From Shimia sp. R10_1 (GTDB lineage Bacteria; Pseudomonadota; Alphaproteobacteria; Rhodobacterales; Rhodobacteraceae), in NCBI RefSeq assembly GCF_017744095.1, contig NZ_JAGHQX010000004.1, positions 124,001-188,000 on the forward strand: a DNA stretch of 64,000 nt, in the 5' to 3' direction. The notes below the pieces were generated by a model. It made no database searches. It saw nothing but the letters and a program-made list of their open reading frames with translations, and had not been told where the DNA came from. Of this stretch, positions 25,431 to 34,518 are shown one piece after another. The first letter of the stretch is position 1; each line of letters opens with the position of its first letter. A program made the position numbers and the translations under genes.

Positions 25431-26762
25431 ATGTTTGAGAGATCACCGAATTTGGACATGCCCTTTATTCAGCCGTCGCAGGCCCAGAAGCATGTCACCC
25501 ACAATGAGGCACTGGAATATCTGGATGCCTTGGTGGGTTTGTCGGTGAAAGCCTTTGATGCGGTGGATCCGCCTGTTGGCGCAGCTGAGGGAGAGCGCTA
25601 CGCGCTGGGGGTTGGCGCAAGCGGGGATTGGGCCGGGCAAGACGGGATGCTGGCGGTCTGGGCCAATGGCGGCTGGCTGTATCTCGCCCCGCAAGAAGGA
25701 TGGCGCGCCTTTGGTGAGGCGGAGCAGGCGTTGCGGATTTATCGTGGCGGGCAATGGGCCGGGTTGTCGTTTGACCAGTTGGGGCTTGGGGCCACGCCGG
25801 ATGCGGTGAACCGTTTGTCTGTGGCGGCGGAGGCCACGCTGTTGTCGCACAATGGGGCAGGGCATCAGCTGAAGCTGAATAAGGCATCCGCTGGCGAGAC
25901 TGCATCGCTGTTGTTTCAATCCAATTGGACGGGCCATGCGGAGATGGGGCTGGCCGGTGAAAACGACTGGTCGATCAAAGTTTCGCCGGATGGGAGCAAT
26001 TGGACGACGGCGCTTAAGGTTGCGGCGGCGACGGGGCATTTGAGTGGGAGCGCGGTGCAGGCGGATGCGCTGGACGCCACTGAGGGACGGCTTTTGACGG
26101 TGGGTGGCTTTGGGCTTGGAAGCGGTGCAGCACCGGAGGTAACGGATCTGGATGTGGCAGTTTCAGGTGGCATAGTCTCTGTTGATGCCGACACAGCTGC
26201 CAATGTGCCGACAGGGATGAGCGGGCGGCACGCGGTTTTGGTGGCGAAATCCGAAGCGGGTGGCGGGTTTCAGATGCTGTGTGAACAAAAGAGCGATGGG
26301 GCGCTTTACCTGCGGCGGCTTGATGGCGGCGTTTGGGGCGCGTGGCAGCGGCTTTGGGATAGTGGGTCTCTGGTGGGCACGGTGTCAGAGAGCGGCGGAG
26401 TGCCAACCGGTGCAGTGATCGAGCAGGGCAGCAATACAAATGGCGCTTTCACCAAATGGGCGGATGGGACGATGATCTGCGCGCAGGCGCTTGATCTGAG
26501 CTTTGATGCGGTGCATCGGCTGGCCGCTGACTGGAATTATCCGGCGGTTTTTGCCATGCCACCGGTGGTGACTGCGACGCTGGATGGGGATGATCTGGCA
26601 AGCAATGCGACACCGGTTGCAAGTGAGGTCGGTGCCGTGGGGATGGAAGCGGTGGGCGCAAGTTCTGCGCGGGCCGCGTTGCACAGGATCAGTGGGCTCA
26701 CGGATTTTGCGGCTGCAGACAGTGCGCGGGTCTATCTGAGTGCGCAGGGGCGGTGGTTTTAA
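25431..26762 (+). CDS. DUF2793 protein, phage/GTA spike- or fibre-like
   Basis: 443 residues from the ATG at 25431 (GGA eight bases upstream). Residues 1-90 are the DUF2793 domain: LDMPFIQPSQAQKHVTHNEALEYLD, then GERYALGVGASGDWAGQDG and GGWLYLAPQEGW. The rest is glycine-, alanine- and valine-rich with alternating beta pattern, as in trimeric fibres. As I recall the gene transfer agent literature, a DUF2793 protein is part of the Rhodobacter capsulatus GTA head spikes and is encoded away from the main GTA cluster; this gene also has no phage neighbours. A role in GTA spikes is inferred. It ends with an intrinsic terminator shared with msrA. Confidence 0.8.
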   Translation: MFERSPNLDMPFIQPSQAQKHVTHNEALEYLDALVGLSVKAFDAVDPPVGAAEGERYALGVGASGDWAGQDGMLAVWANGGWLYLAPQEGWRAFGEAEQALRIYRGGQWAGLSFDQLGLGATPDAVNRLSVAAEATLLSHNGAGHQLKLNKASAGETASLLFQSNWTGHAEMGLAGENDWSIKVSPDGSNWTTALKVAAATGHLSGSAVQADALDATEGRLLTVGGFGLGSGAAPEVTDLDVAVSGGIVSVDADTAANVPTGMSGRHAVLVAKSEAGGGFQMLCEQKSDGALYLRRLDGGVWGAWQRLWDSGSLVGTVSESGGVPTGAVIEQGSNTNGAFTKWADGTMICAQALDLSFDAVHRLAADWNYPAVFAMPPVVTATLDGDDLASNATPVASEVGAVGMEAVGASSARAALHRISGLTDFAAADSARVYLSAQGRWF

Positions 26763-26763
26763 G

Positions 26764-26790
26764 CAAAAGCCCCGACGCATGGCCGGGGCT
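26764..26790. terminator. Bidirectional terminator between DUF2793 gene and msrA
   Basis: Perfect 7-bp stem AGCCCCG / CGGGGCT with a 9-base loop; the leftward transcript gains TTTTGCTT after the stem, so it mainly ends the msrBA message. Confidence 0.7.
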
Positions 26791-26798
26791 CTGAACTC

Positions 26799-27299
26799 TT
26801 AACCTGCGCGTTTGGGCAGGACCCAATCGGGGCGGGCGAAGTGGCAGGTATAGCCGCCTTTGTTTTTCTCCAGATAATCCTGATGATACTCTTCGGCTTC
26901 CCAGAAATCGCTGACTGGCGTGACTTCGGTGACGACTTTGCCGGGCCAGAGACCGGAGGCTTCGACGTCTTTGATGGTGTCGATCGCCATCTCTTTCTGC
27001 GCGTCATCCACATAGAAGATCGCAGAGCGGTAGGAGGTGCCAATGTCATTGCCCTGACGGTTCACCGTGGTCGGGTCATGGATCTGGAAGAAGAACTCCA
27101 GCAGCTTGCGGAAAGAGGTCTTGGCCGGATCGAATGTGATTTCGATGGCTTCGGCATGGGTGCCGTGATCTTTGTAGGTCGCATTGGGGACATCGCCGCC
27201 GGTGTAGCCTACGCGGGTGGCCAGAACCCCGTCCATTTTGCGGATCAGGTCTTCCATACCCCAGAAGCAGCCACCTGCCAGTACTGCGCGTTCGCTCAT
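26799..27299 (-). CDS. msrA: Peptide methionine-S-sulfoxide reductase MsrA
   Basis: 166 residues, no signal peptide, hence cytoplasmic. It reduces the S form of methionine sulfoxide in proteins. The catalytic motif GGCFWGMED is at residues 9-17, with YTGG and [18 protein letters not shown] further on; the resolving cysteine near the C-terminus lies in YTCHFARP. Its ATG overlaps the msrB stop by four bases and has AAGGAG upstream, so the two are co-translated. Confidence 0.97.
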   Translation of the reverse strand: MSERAVLAGGCFWGMEDLIRKMDGVLATRVGYTGGDVPNATYKDHGTHAEAIEITFDPAKTSFRKLLEFFFQIHDPTTVNRQGNDIGTSYRSAIFYVDDAQKEMAIDTIKDVEASGLWPGKVVTEVTPVSDFWEAEEYHQDYLEKNKGGYTCHFARPDWVLPKRAG

Positions 27300-27748
27300 T
27301 GGTCGATCTCCTTTACTTGGTCGAGATAGGCGCCATAGCCTTCGGCCTCCATATCGTCGCGGTGCACGAAACGCAAAGAGGCGGAGTTGATGCAGTAGCG
27401 CAGGCCGCCACGGTCGCGGGGACCGTCAGGGAAGACATGGCCCAGATGGCTGTCGCCGTGTTTGGAGCGCACCTCGGTGCGGATCATGCCGTGGGTGGCG
27501 TCGTGATGTTCGGTGACAAAGGCCGCTTCCACCGGTTTGGTGAAGCTGGGCCAGCCGCAGCCGCTTTCATATTTGTCAGAGCTGACAAAGAGTGGCTCGC
27601 CAGAAACCACATCGACATAGAGGCCGGGCTCTTTGTTGTAGAGCAGTTTGCCCGAGCCGGGGCGCTCTGTGCCGTTTTCTTGGGTGACCCAGTGTTGTTC
27701 GTCTGTCAGGGCCGCGATGGCGTCCATATCCCGTTTATAGGTGGTCAT
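27296..27748 (-). CDS. msrB: Peptide methionine-R-sulfoxide reductase MsrB
   Basis: 150 residues, cytoplasmic. It repairs the R form of methionine sulfoxide, complementing MsrA. Catalytic cysteine is in [11 protein letters not shown] near residue 120, and SGCGWPSF carries the second conserved cysteine. The CxxC pairs that bind zinc in many MsrB proteins are absent ([11 protein letters not shown] where CxxC would be), so this is the zinc-free type. AAGGAG precedes the ATG. First gene of the msrB-msrA pair. Confidence 0.96.
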   Translation of the reverse strand: MTTYKRDMDAIAALTDEQHWVTQENGTERPGSGKLLYNKEPGLYVDVVSGEPLFVSSDKYESGCGWPSFTKPVEAAFVTEHHDATHGMIRTEVRSKHGDSHLGHVFPDGPRDRGGLRYCINSASLRFVHRDDMEAEGYGAYLDQVKEIDQ

Positions 27749-27884
27749 TGGCCACTCCTTCCCTTGCCGCGCGTCAGGGCGCAGCGCATGTTCTGTCCCC
27801 TTGGAATATGGGAGATACGGGGGGGATGAAAAGGGGGATCACGCCAGCGTCATCACACAGGTCGCTGGCGTGGCGCTTTGGGGG

Positions 27885-28292
27885 CTAGGCGTTGGCGGCG
27901 CTGAGCGCTGTGTCAAGCAAGCCTTTGATCTGAGATTTTGACGTTCCAGCGACGATGCGGCCAAGCTCCTGATCGCCTTTCAGCACCACAAGTGTAGAGC
28001 GGCGCGGGATCTTGAGGCTCTTGGTCAGCTCTGCCTTGCGGTAGGTGTCCCAGTCGACCTTGATAAAGGTGATGGTTTCGCCATAGGCAGGGTTTTCGTC
28101 GATCAGTTCGTTGACCACACGCTCTTGCGTGGCGCAGGTGGCGCACCATGTGGCGGAGAAATCAAGGAACACGATGTCCCCTTTGGCGAGGTGTTGTTTC
28201 ACGAGGCCGGGGGTGTAGTCGGTGGCGGCGCGGGCGGCAAAAGGGGCCAGTAGCGCAGCGGCGGAGGCGGTCAGAAATGTACGGCGGTGCAT
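27885..28292 (-). CDS. Periplasmic thioredoxin-like protein
   Basis: 135 residues. The N-terminus MHRRTFLTASAAALLAPFAARA is a signal peptide with an RR pair, possibly Tat-dependent. The active site is WCATC (about residue 52). The usual cis-proline before the strand after the helix is not where expected: the segment reads IPRRSTLVVLKG, with Ser-Thr where thioredoxins have Pro-Thr. It probably exchanges electrons with CcdA, whose gene lies 15 bases upstream in the same direction. Targets could be periplasmic disulfides, cytochrome c maturation proteins or peroxidases; not decidable here. Confidence 0.85.
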   Translation of the reverse strand: MHRRTFLTASAAALLAPFAARAATDYTPGLVKQHLAKGDIVFLDFSATWCATCATQERVVNELIDENPAYGETITFIKVDWDTYRKAELTKSLKIPRRSTLVVLKGDQELGRIVAGTSKSQIKGLLDTALSAANA

Positions 28293-28307
28293 GAAATACT
28301 CCTTTGG

Positions 28308-29021
28308 TTAAACAGATACAGACAAGTCGACGAGCCATGCGGGCATGACACTGAGCAGCCAGCCTTCGATCACGTGATGCAGATTGAAGAAGAGCGCGAG
28401 ACCTGTTGCGAGAAAGATGGCGCCCATGATGGGGCGTGATTTGGCTGCGATGGCGCGCATGGTGGCCTGATGGCGGCCTATGGTTGAACGCGCGCCATAG
28501 CCAAGCCCAAGGATCAGGGTGGAGACACCGGCAGCGAAAGCCACCATGATCAGCGCAGCAAAGCCGAGATTTTCGCCCTGACTGGCCAAAGAGATGGCGC
28601 CGCCCAAGGTGGGACCGATACAGGGCGACCAGACGGCCCCCAGCAGCAAGCCGCCAAGGAACTGACCGCGCAGAGTGGTGTGATCCACGCTGTTCATACC
28701 GCTGTCGGCCTTGGCAGCGACGCCAGCTGTTGCGGTGGAAAACGCCATGGAAAAGCGCGGGATCAGCAGGATTGCGCCAAATACAATCATCAGTACTGCG
28801 CCTGCTTGCGACAGGCTTTCGGGGGTGAGACCTATGGCGTAGCCAAAGGTGGTGACAGCCATGCCGAGCACAACAAAGCTGATGCTCATGCCCAAGGCCA
28901 GGGCCGCTGGGCCATGTTTTGAGGCCTGCAGTGCGGTGGCCAGCACAATCGGCAGCACCGGGATCACGCAGGGGTTGATTAAGGTCAGCAGACCAGCGGC
29001 ATATGCAAACACAAACTCCAT
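28308..29021 (-). CDS. ccdA: CcdA/DsbD-type thiol-electron transporter
   Basis: 237 residues with six hydrophobic helices. The two conserved cysteines are in INPCVIPVLPIVLA (about residue 18) and SPCIGPTLGG (about 130), each next to prolines as in CcdA. The protein carries reducing power from cytoplasmic thioredoxin to periplasmic thioredoxin-like partners, here most likely the product of the next gene. The ribosome site is weak. Cytochrome c biogenesis is the best known role, but no other ccm gene is close. Confidence 0.9.
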   Translation of the reverse strand: MEFVFAYAAGLLTLINPCVIPVLPIVLATALQASKHGPAALALGMSISFVVLGMAVTTFGYAIGLTPESLSQAGAVLMIVFGAILLIPRFSMAFSTATAGVAAKADSGMNSVDHTTLRGQFLGGLLLGAVWSPCIGPTLGGAISLASQGENLGFAALIMVAFAAGVSTLILGLGYGARSTIGRHQATMRAIAAKSRPIMGAIFLATGLALFFNLHHVIEGWLLSVMPAWLVDLSVSV

Positions 29022-29078
29022 GGCGTTGTTTTGCCAAGGTGCTGGCGTGCTGTCATGTCAAACCCTGCTAACGGGTGA

Positions 29079-29963
29079 TCACGTGGTCGTGTTGATTTGT
29101 TTCGTTTGCTTGGAAATCTGCACGGCCAAAATACCCGCGCAGATCACCGCCACGCCGATCAGATCGGTGAGTTGCAGGGTTTCTCCAAGCACAACAGCGG
29201 CGATTGCGACGCCAAAGAATGGGTTGAGGAAGTGAAAGGTGGAGGCTTTGACCGCACCGATGCGGCCGACAAGCGAAAACCAGATCCATGTCGCCAGAAG
29301 TCCGGGCACCAAAACGGTATAGGCAAAGGCGGCGATCATGACAGGGTTCCAGTTGAACACCCAAGTTTCAAACAGGAGTGAGGCAAAGAAAAGTGTGATG
29401 GAGCCGACAAACATCTGTAGTCCCACGATCATCAGCACGTTGCCCTCGCCAGAGGCATTGCGCACAGTGAGCGTGGCGATGGCGAGGGCCAGCGCAGCGA
29501 TGACACAAAGCAGCACGCCAAAGAGATCCACACCTTGTTGCAGGCGCCCTGCCATGATGAGGATCACCCCCCCAAATCCAACCACGAGACCAAGCGCGGC
29601 CATTGGGGGCAGGCGCTCACCCATCACCGACCAGCCAAGAAGCGCCACGATCAGCGGCATGGTGGAGGCAATGATGGAGGCAAGCGAGGCTTCCACTGTG
29701 GTCATGGCGGTGAAGTTCAGGCCCAGATAGAGCGCATTTTGGCACAGACCGAAAATCAGGATGGCACGCCATTGGGCCGCGCTCAGATGCCAGCTCTGAC
29801 CGAGCGCGCGGGCGATCAGCACTCCGATTGCGCCGGCAAGCGCAAACCGCAGGGAGGAGATCGCCAAAGGAGGGGCATCCGCCACAATGATACGGGCTGA
29901 TGTGAAAGCAGATGACCAGATCAGAGCGAACAAAAGCCCCATGCCTATTGCGCGAAAATCCAT
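29079..29963 (-). CDS. EamA/DMT-family exporter
   Basis: 294 residues, about ten hydrophobic helices in two EamA repeats, starting MDFRAIGMGLLFALIWSSAF and with the RFALAGAIGVLIA helix; the second repeat ends LIGVAVICAGILAVQISK. Inner-membrane exporter of the drug/metabolite superfamily; substrate unknown. It is upstream of ccdA in the same direction, 57 bases apart, but no functional link is evident. Confidence 0.87.
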   Translation of the reverse strand: MDFRAIGMGLLFALIWSSAFTSARIIVADAPPLAISSLRFALAGAIGVLIARALGQSWHLSAAQWRAILIFGLCQNALYLGLNFTAMTTVEASLASIIASTMPLIVALLGWSVMGERLPPMAALGLVVGFGGVILIMAGRLQQGVDLFGVLLCVIAALALAIATLTVRNASGEGNVLMIVGLQMFVGSITLFFASLLFETWVFNWNPVMIAAFAYTVLVPGLLATWIWFSLVGRIGAVKASTFHFLNPFFGVAIAAVVLGETLQLTDLIGVAVICAGILAVQISKQTKQINTTT

Positions 29964-30133
29964 CCTGCTCGTCTCAACCTATTGTAATTTGTTTTGGTTT
30001 TTCCGATGTAACCGCAACTTAGGTTTGATCGCAATCAACCTTTGCTCACATGGATCAAGAGCGGATGCGGCTTTGCCTGCAGGCTGTCGCGTGCGTAGGG
30101 TAGAGTGGCGGGCCTTTGACAAGGGGCATTGGA

Positions 30134-30814
30134 ATGACGCTTAAGGATGAGAGAGTGAGTGATTTGAAGCCATTGCCTGCGCAGGCCGGGACGTTTTTTC
30201 AGACCCACAGGTGGTCGATATTGCTGGCGCTGTTGGTGGCGTTGATCTTGCTTGATGGGTTTGAGGACCGTGTGCATTGGGCGGATTCTGCGGGCCTTTG
30301 GGGGTTGAGCGCGTTGTTTGTGGGGATCGTCGGCGCGACCGGGCACAACACGGTGTTGCGCATTGCCATGGGCGTGCCTGTGGTGGCGTGGATCCTGCTG
30401 ATCGTGCTGCATGAGTTCTGGGGGGTGAAAGCGGATGGCTTACTTGCCGCTTTGGCCGGGATATTGCTGTTTGGCGCGATGATCACCAGTTTCTGGCAGT
30501 TGATCGGGCCCGTGCATTCAGAATATGAGCGACTGTCCAGCGGTGTGTTTGGCTATCTGTTGATGGCGATGCTTTGGGGGGTGATCTACTGGCGGATTGA
30601 GGCGGCGCATCCGGGTGCATTCAACCTGCCACCGGATGTGCAGGGGGAGCGTGCCCCCTTTGTGTATTTCTCGATGATCACCATGACGACCGTTGGCTAT
30701 GGCGAGATGACTCCGGCGGCGAGCTTGCCGCGGGTGCTGACGGGGCTGCAGGCGATTGTGGGCACGATGTTTGTGGCGATTTTCATCGGTCGCATTGTGG
30801 GGCGTCTGAAATGA
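30134..30814 (+). CDS. Potassium-channel-type ion channel
   Basis: 226 residues from the ATG at 30134 (AGGGG seven bases upstream). About six hydrophobic helices, with the pore loop at residues 185-195: SMITMTTVGYGEMTPA, whose TVGYGE is the potassium selectivity filter. The last helix IVGTMFVAIFIGRIVGRL ends the protein directly, so no RCK or cyclic-nucleotide regulatory domain is attached. The helix before the pore lacks the regular arginine ladder of voltage sensors. The start of the following VOC gene overlaps its stop. Confidence 0.85.
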   Translation: MTLKDERVSDLKPLPAQAGTFFQTHRWSILLALLVALILLDGFEDRVHWADSAGLWGLSALFVGIVGATGHNTVLRIAMGVPVVAWILLIVLHEFWGVKADGLLAALAGILLFGAMITSFWQLIGPVHSEYERLSSGVFGYLLMAMLWGVIYWRIEAAHPGAFNLPPDVQGERAPFVYFSMITMTTVGYGEMTPAASLPRVLTGLQAIVGTMFVAIFIGRIVGRLK

Positions 30815-31179
30815 GCGCTGTGCAGGCTCAGATCAGTTGGGTGTATACCGACGCGCTCGCGCCTTGCGTGCGGTTCTATCGTGATACGCTCGGGCTGAAA
30901 GTCGTGCGGGATGCGGGCAGCGCGATGATTTTTGAAACGGGGCCCGGTGCGCAGATCGGTGTTTGTGAGACCTTTGAGGGGCGGGTGGTGCAGTCTGAAG
31001 GCAGTATGATCACCCTTGTTGTCGTGGATCCTGCTCGCGTGGATCAGGCTTATGCGCGGCTCAAGGCGGCGCAGGCTGATCTGCGAGGACCACCGGAAGA
31101 GATCGCGCGTTTCGGCATCTATGGGTTTTTCTGCTGCGATCCAAATGGCTACCAGATCGAGGTGCAGTGTTTTTTGTAG
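30811..31179 (+). CDS. VOC-family (glyoxalase-like) protein
   Basis: 122 residues, a single vicinal-oxygen-chelate unit of two beta-alpha-beta-beta-beta repeats: ISWVYTDALAPCVRFYRDTLGLKVV at the front and YGFFCCDPNGYQIEVQCF at the end, where the Glu of IEV is a usual metal ligand. Members include dioxygenases, lyases and antibiotic-binding proteins, so no reaction can be given. The ATG overlaps the channel stop by four bases, implying coupled translation with an ion channel, an unusual pair. Confidence 0.85.
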   Translation: MSAVQAQISWVYTDALAPCVRFYRDTLGLKVVRDAGSAMIFETGPGAQIGVCETFEGRVVQSEGSMITLVVVDPARVDQAYARLKAAQADLRGPPEEIARFGIYGFFCCDPNGYQIEVQCFL

Positions 31180-31278
31180 CACTGCGCTCGCGCCTGTTGT
31201 GTTGCGCCATGGCGTTTCGGGTTCTTCCGAATTTGTGATAAACTGCCGACATTGGTTTGAGAGATTGGGAGCGGGACG

Positions 31279-33318
31279 ATGGGGAAGCATCTTGTCCTGA
31301 CGGTGCATGGTGTGGGCGAACAGAAGCCCAGTGAAACCGTGGATCAGGTGGTGGGCGCTGCAACAACCTGGGTGGATGGCAAAAGAAAGCCAGCGGTGGT
31401 GGTGAAGCGCAGCATGATTGAGCTGGCGGAAAATCACTTTAACGGCAGCAGCAGAAATGCACAGTTGTTCCCTGTGCATCTGCGGCATGTGACAGAGCCG
31501 GGCAATGACGAGGACGTGGCGCTGTTTGCTGAGGTGTTCTGGGCGGATCGCTCACCTGCGCCCAAAGGGGTGATCAACACGATTTTTGACTTGATCTGGG
31601 TTGTTCTGGCGCTGGGCTATCTGGCGATGGACAATGTGGAGCAGACCCACCGGCGCAAAGGGGTCGCGGCAGGTGCCGCTGGGGAACGCGACACGGTGCC
31701 TGCGCGGATTGTGCATCTGTTTACGTGGTTCTTCTTTGGCGGGCTGGCGACGTTGAACGTCTACCTGCTCTTGGGGTCCGCCTTTGCGTTTTTGGACCAG
31801 CTGTTTCCGGCAGAAAAGTGGGGTACCACCAAAGAGCTGTATCAGTTCTTGGGACTGTTCGCGCTTTATGGTGGCTTTGTTTGGATGGGGCTGGCGCGTT
31901 GGCATAAGGCGCCAACCTATCTGCGTCGTGTTTTCTGGCGTGGGATTTCTATCGTTGGCGGGGCCCTATTGTTCCTTTTGGTGACGGGCCCACAATTCAT
32001 GGGCTTGTGGCACATTGGCTGGTTTGTGCCACAAGAAGCGCTTTCGGCCATGTCTGAGGCGGAAAAAGATCCGATGGCGCAGTTTGTGGGCGTACAGATC
32101 GCCGTTTTGGGATTGTTATGGGCAGTCCAGTGCCTGCTGACCGTTTTGATGCTGGTCACGTCCACCACCGCGCCTGAGATTGGAGACAAGATCGCAGGGC
32201 ATCGGCGGCTTTATCCTGCGATTTGTGCGGGGATGATGGTGCTTTGGATGTTCTTTATTTCAGGGCTATGGCTGAGTTACCAAAAGATCGTTTTCAGTGT
32301 GCCTGCACTTACAACCTCTGAGATGAGATCACTTTTGGCCGTGCATCTGATTGAAGCCATCAATTCGGTGAGCGTGGTTTTTGTTGCTGTGGTTCTGCTG
32401 TGTGTTGTCGGCGTGGCGCTGTTTATTCTGCGCAAGGTGCATGCGCATGAGCTGTATCAACAGGGCGATGGTTTGCGCCGTGCCATTCTGAACAGGTGGG
32501 CGCAGCGGGTGTTCTGGCTGAGTGCAATTATTTTGGCGTTGATGGCTGCGCGTGCTGTGCTGATGGCGACTCTGAAGTATGATCCGCTGTGCAGCATGGA
32601 CGTGAGCGCAGACCGCAAAACCTGTAACGCGCTGGGCGATGGACTTGAGTGGCTGGCAGAATATGAGGGCCAAATCGGTTTGTTTGTCGTGGGTGCGATT
32701 GCACTGCTCTATCGGTTTTCAGCCTTTGTGGCGGCGGGGCTTGGTGTGGCGCGCGATATCGTGACCTACGCCATTCGTGACCGCTGTGCATTGGATTGGG
32801 ATCTTGCTGCACGCAAGGCGAACTATCCGCCGCGTGATGCGATTGAGGAGCGGTTTTTCCGCACCCTCTATTATGCGACGCAGGTGTTTTCGCCTGATCG
32901 GATCACGGTAATTTCGCATTCTCAGGGCACGGTGGTGGCCACGCGCATGCTGGCCGATCCCCGGGTGCAGAAACGGATTGCTGGGAAGCCAGTTACGCTG
33001 GTGACAATGGGGTCGCCGGTGACGCATATCTATCAGACCTATTTTCCTGAGCTGTTCACTGTGGACGCGGCCGCGCTGAATGCGCGTTGGTTCAATATCT
33101 TCCGTCATGATGATTTTGTGGGCACGAAGATCGAGGGGGGGCTGATTTCCGAGGATTGCAATATCCCGGTCTCTCCGGGCGGGCATTCAGGCTACTTTAC
33201 GGATTATGAAGTCTGGAAAGCATTGTCCGGGTCCAAGATACGCTTTGCCCTGTTTGGAGATTGGGAGGAGGATTCTAAAGCTGCTTCCTCACCTGCGGCC
33301 GCTGCGCCGACGTCTTAG
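31279..33318 (+). CDS. Multi-pass membrane alpha/beta-hydrolase-like protein, function unknown
   Basis: 679 residues; GGGAG lies seven bases before the ATG. The first strand KHLVLTVHGVGEQ (3-15) resembles the oxyanion-hole strand of alpha/beta hydrolases. Several hydrophobic helices follow (about 95-115, 145-170, 185-205, 215-240, 275-300, 315-340, 355-380, 410-430, 465-490). The nucleophile elbow ITVISHSQGTVVATRML then appears with Ser548, with acids Asp611/612 (HDDFVG) and His636 (GGHSGY) in triad order. So the hydrolase fold seems split by a membrane module. A lipase or acyl hydrolase acting at the inner membrane is a fair guess; I recognise no named family. Confidence 0.75.
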   Translation: MGKHLVLTVHGVGEQKPSETVDQVVGAATTWVDGKRKPAVVVKRSMIELAENHFNGSSRNAQLFPVHLRHVTEPGNDEDVALFAEVFWADRSPAPKGVINTIFDLIWVVLALGYLAMDNVEQTHRRKGVAAGAAGERDTVPARIVHLFTWFFFGGLATLNVYLLLGSAFAFLDQLFPAEKWGTTKELYQFLGLFALYGGFVWMGLARWHKAPTYLRRVFWRGISIVGGALLFLLVTGPQFMGLWHIGWFVPQEALSAMSEAEKDPMAQFVGVQIAVLGLLWAVQCLLTVLMLVTSTTAPEIGDKIAGHRRLYPAICAGMMVLWMFFISGLWLSYQKIVFSVPALTTSEMRSLLAVHLIEAINSVSVVFVAVVLLCVVGVALFILRKVHAHELYQQGDGLRRAILNRWAQRVFWLSAIILALMAARAVLMATLKYDPLCSMDVSADRKTCNALGDGLEWLAEYEGQIGLFVVGAIALLYRFSAFVAAGLGVARDIVTYAIRDRCALDWDLAARKANYPPRDAIEERFFRTLYYATQVFSPDRITVISHSQGTVVATRMLADPRVQKRIAGKPVTLVTMGSPVTHIYQTYFPELFTVDAAALNARWFNIFRHDDFVGTKIEGGLISEDCNIPVSPGGHSGYFTDYEVWKALSGSKIRFALFGDWEEDSKAASSPAAAAPTS

Positions 33319-33411
33319 TAGTGAATTGCGCCACAGATCCCGCATTCTTTCCTGTCTGGCTTCCCCACGGCGCGCATTCTGTTTAAAGGTGCCACAAACA
33401 GGAGCCTGCGC

Positions 33412-34518
33412 ATGTCGATGAATAGCTTTGGACACCTTTTTCGCGTCACCACTTGGGGCGAGAGCCACGGGCCTGCATTGGGCGCAACGGTGGATGGATG
33501 CCCCCCCGGTGTGCCGGTGGATGAGGCCATGTTGCAGCATTGGCTGGACAAGCGCCGCCCCGGCCAGAACAAAAACACCACACAGCGCAATGAGCCGGAT
33601 GCGGTGAAAATTCTTTCGGGTGTGTTTGAAGGCAAAACCACAGGCACGTCGATCCAGTTGATGATCGAAAACACCGATCAGCGCAGTCGTGATTATGGTG
33701 AGATCAGTCAGACCTTTCGGCCCGGTCATGCCGATATCACCTATCACCTGAAATACGGCAATCGCGACTATCGTGGAGGCGGGCGCAGCTCGGCGCGCGA
33801 AACTGCGGCACGTGTCGCCGCTGGCGGGATTGCGCGTGAAGCGATCAAGGCGTTGGTGCCCGGCCTCGAGATCAAAGGCTATATGACCAAGATGGGCGCG
33901 ATGGAGATTGATCGCGATGCCTTTGACTGGGATGCGATTGACGGCAATGATTTCTGGATCCCGCAGGGCAAAGAGGTTGCGCAGCAGTGGGAAGACTATC
34001 TGCAAGCGCTGCGCAAAGAGCATGACAGCGTGGGTGGTGTGATCGAAGTTGTGGCGCGCAATGTGCCAGCCGGGATTGGCGCGCCGATTTACAGCAAGCT
34101 TGATACGGATCTGGCGGCTGCGATGATGTCCATCAACGCTGTGAAAGGTGTGGAGATTGGCGAAGGCATGGCTGCGGCTGGGCTGAAAGGCTCAGAAAAC
34201 GCGGATGAGATCTTCATGGGCAATGATGGCCAGCCTGTCTATTCCTCCAACCATGCAGGCGGTATTCTGGGCGGGATTTCCACAGGGCAGGATGTGGTGG
34301 TGCGTTTTGCGGTCAAGCCGACCAGCTCTATCCTTACCCCGCGCAAGTCGATCCGGCTGGATGGGAGCCCAACCGAGGTGATCACCAAGGGGCGGCATGA
34401 CCCTTGTGTGGGCATTCGCGCGGTGCCTGTGGGAGAGGCCATGATGGCTTGTGTCATTCTGGATCATCTGCTGCTTCATCGGGGTCAGGTCGGGGAAAAT
34501 CAGGGCAAGATTGGCTGA
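33412..34518 (+). CDS. aroC: Chorismate synthase
   Basis: 368 residues, full length. It converts EPSP to chorismate with reduced FMN, the last step of the shikimate pathway. Motifs: [18 protein letters not shown] at 6-23 with the catalytic His, [14 protein letters not shown] near 105, [16 protein letters not shown] near 125 and the C-terminal [17 protein letters not shown] with the second His. AGGAG stands seven bases before the ATG at 33412. Its stop shares a base with the following HD-domain gene. Confidence 0.98.
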   Translation: MSMNSFGHLFRVTTWGESHGPALGATVDGCPPGVPVDEAMLQHWLDKRRPGQNKNTTQRNEPDAVKILSGVFEGKTTGTSIQLMIENTDQRSRDYGEISQTFRPGHADITYHLKYGNRDYRGGGRSSARETAARVAAGGIAREAIKALVPGLEIKGYMTKMGAMEIDRDAFDWDAIDGNDFWIPQGKEVAQQWEDYLQALRKEHDSVGGVIEVVARNVPAGIGAPIYSKLDTDLAAAMMSINAVKGVEIGEGMAAAGLKGSENADEIFMGNDGQPVYSSNHAGGILGGISTGQDVVVRFAVKPTSSILTPRKSIRLDGSPTEVITKGRHDPCVGIRAVPVGEAMMACVILDHLLLHRGQVGENQGKIG

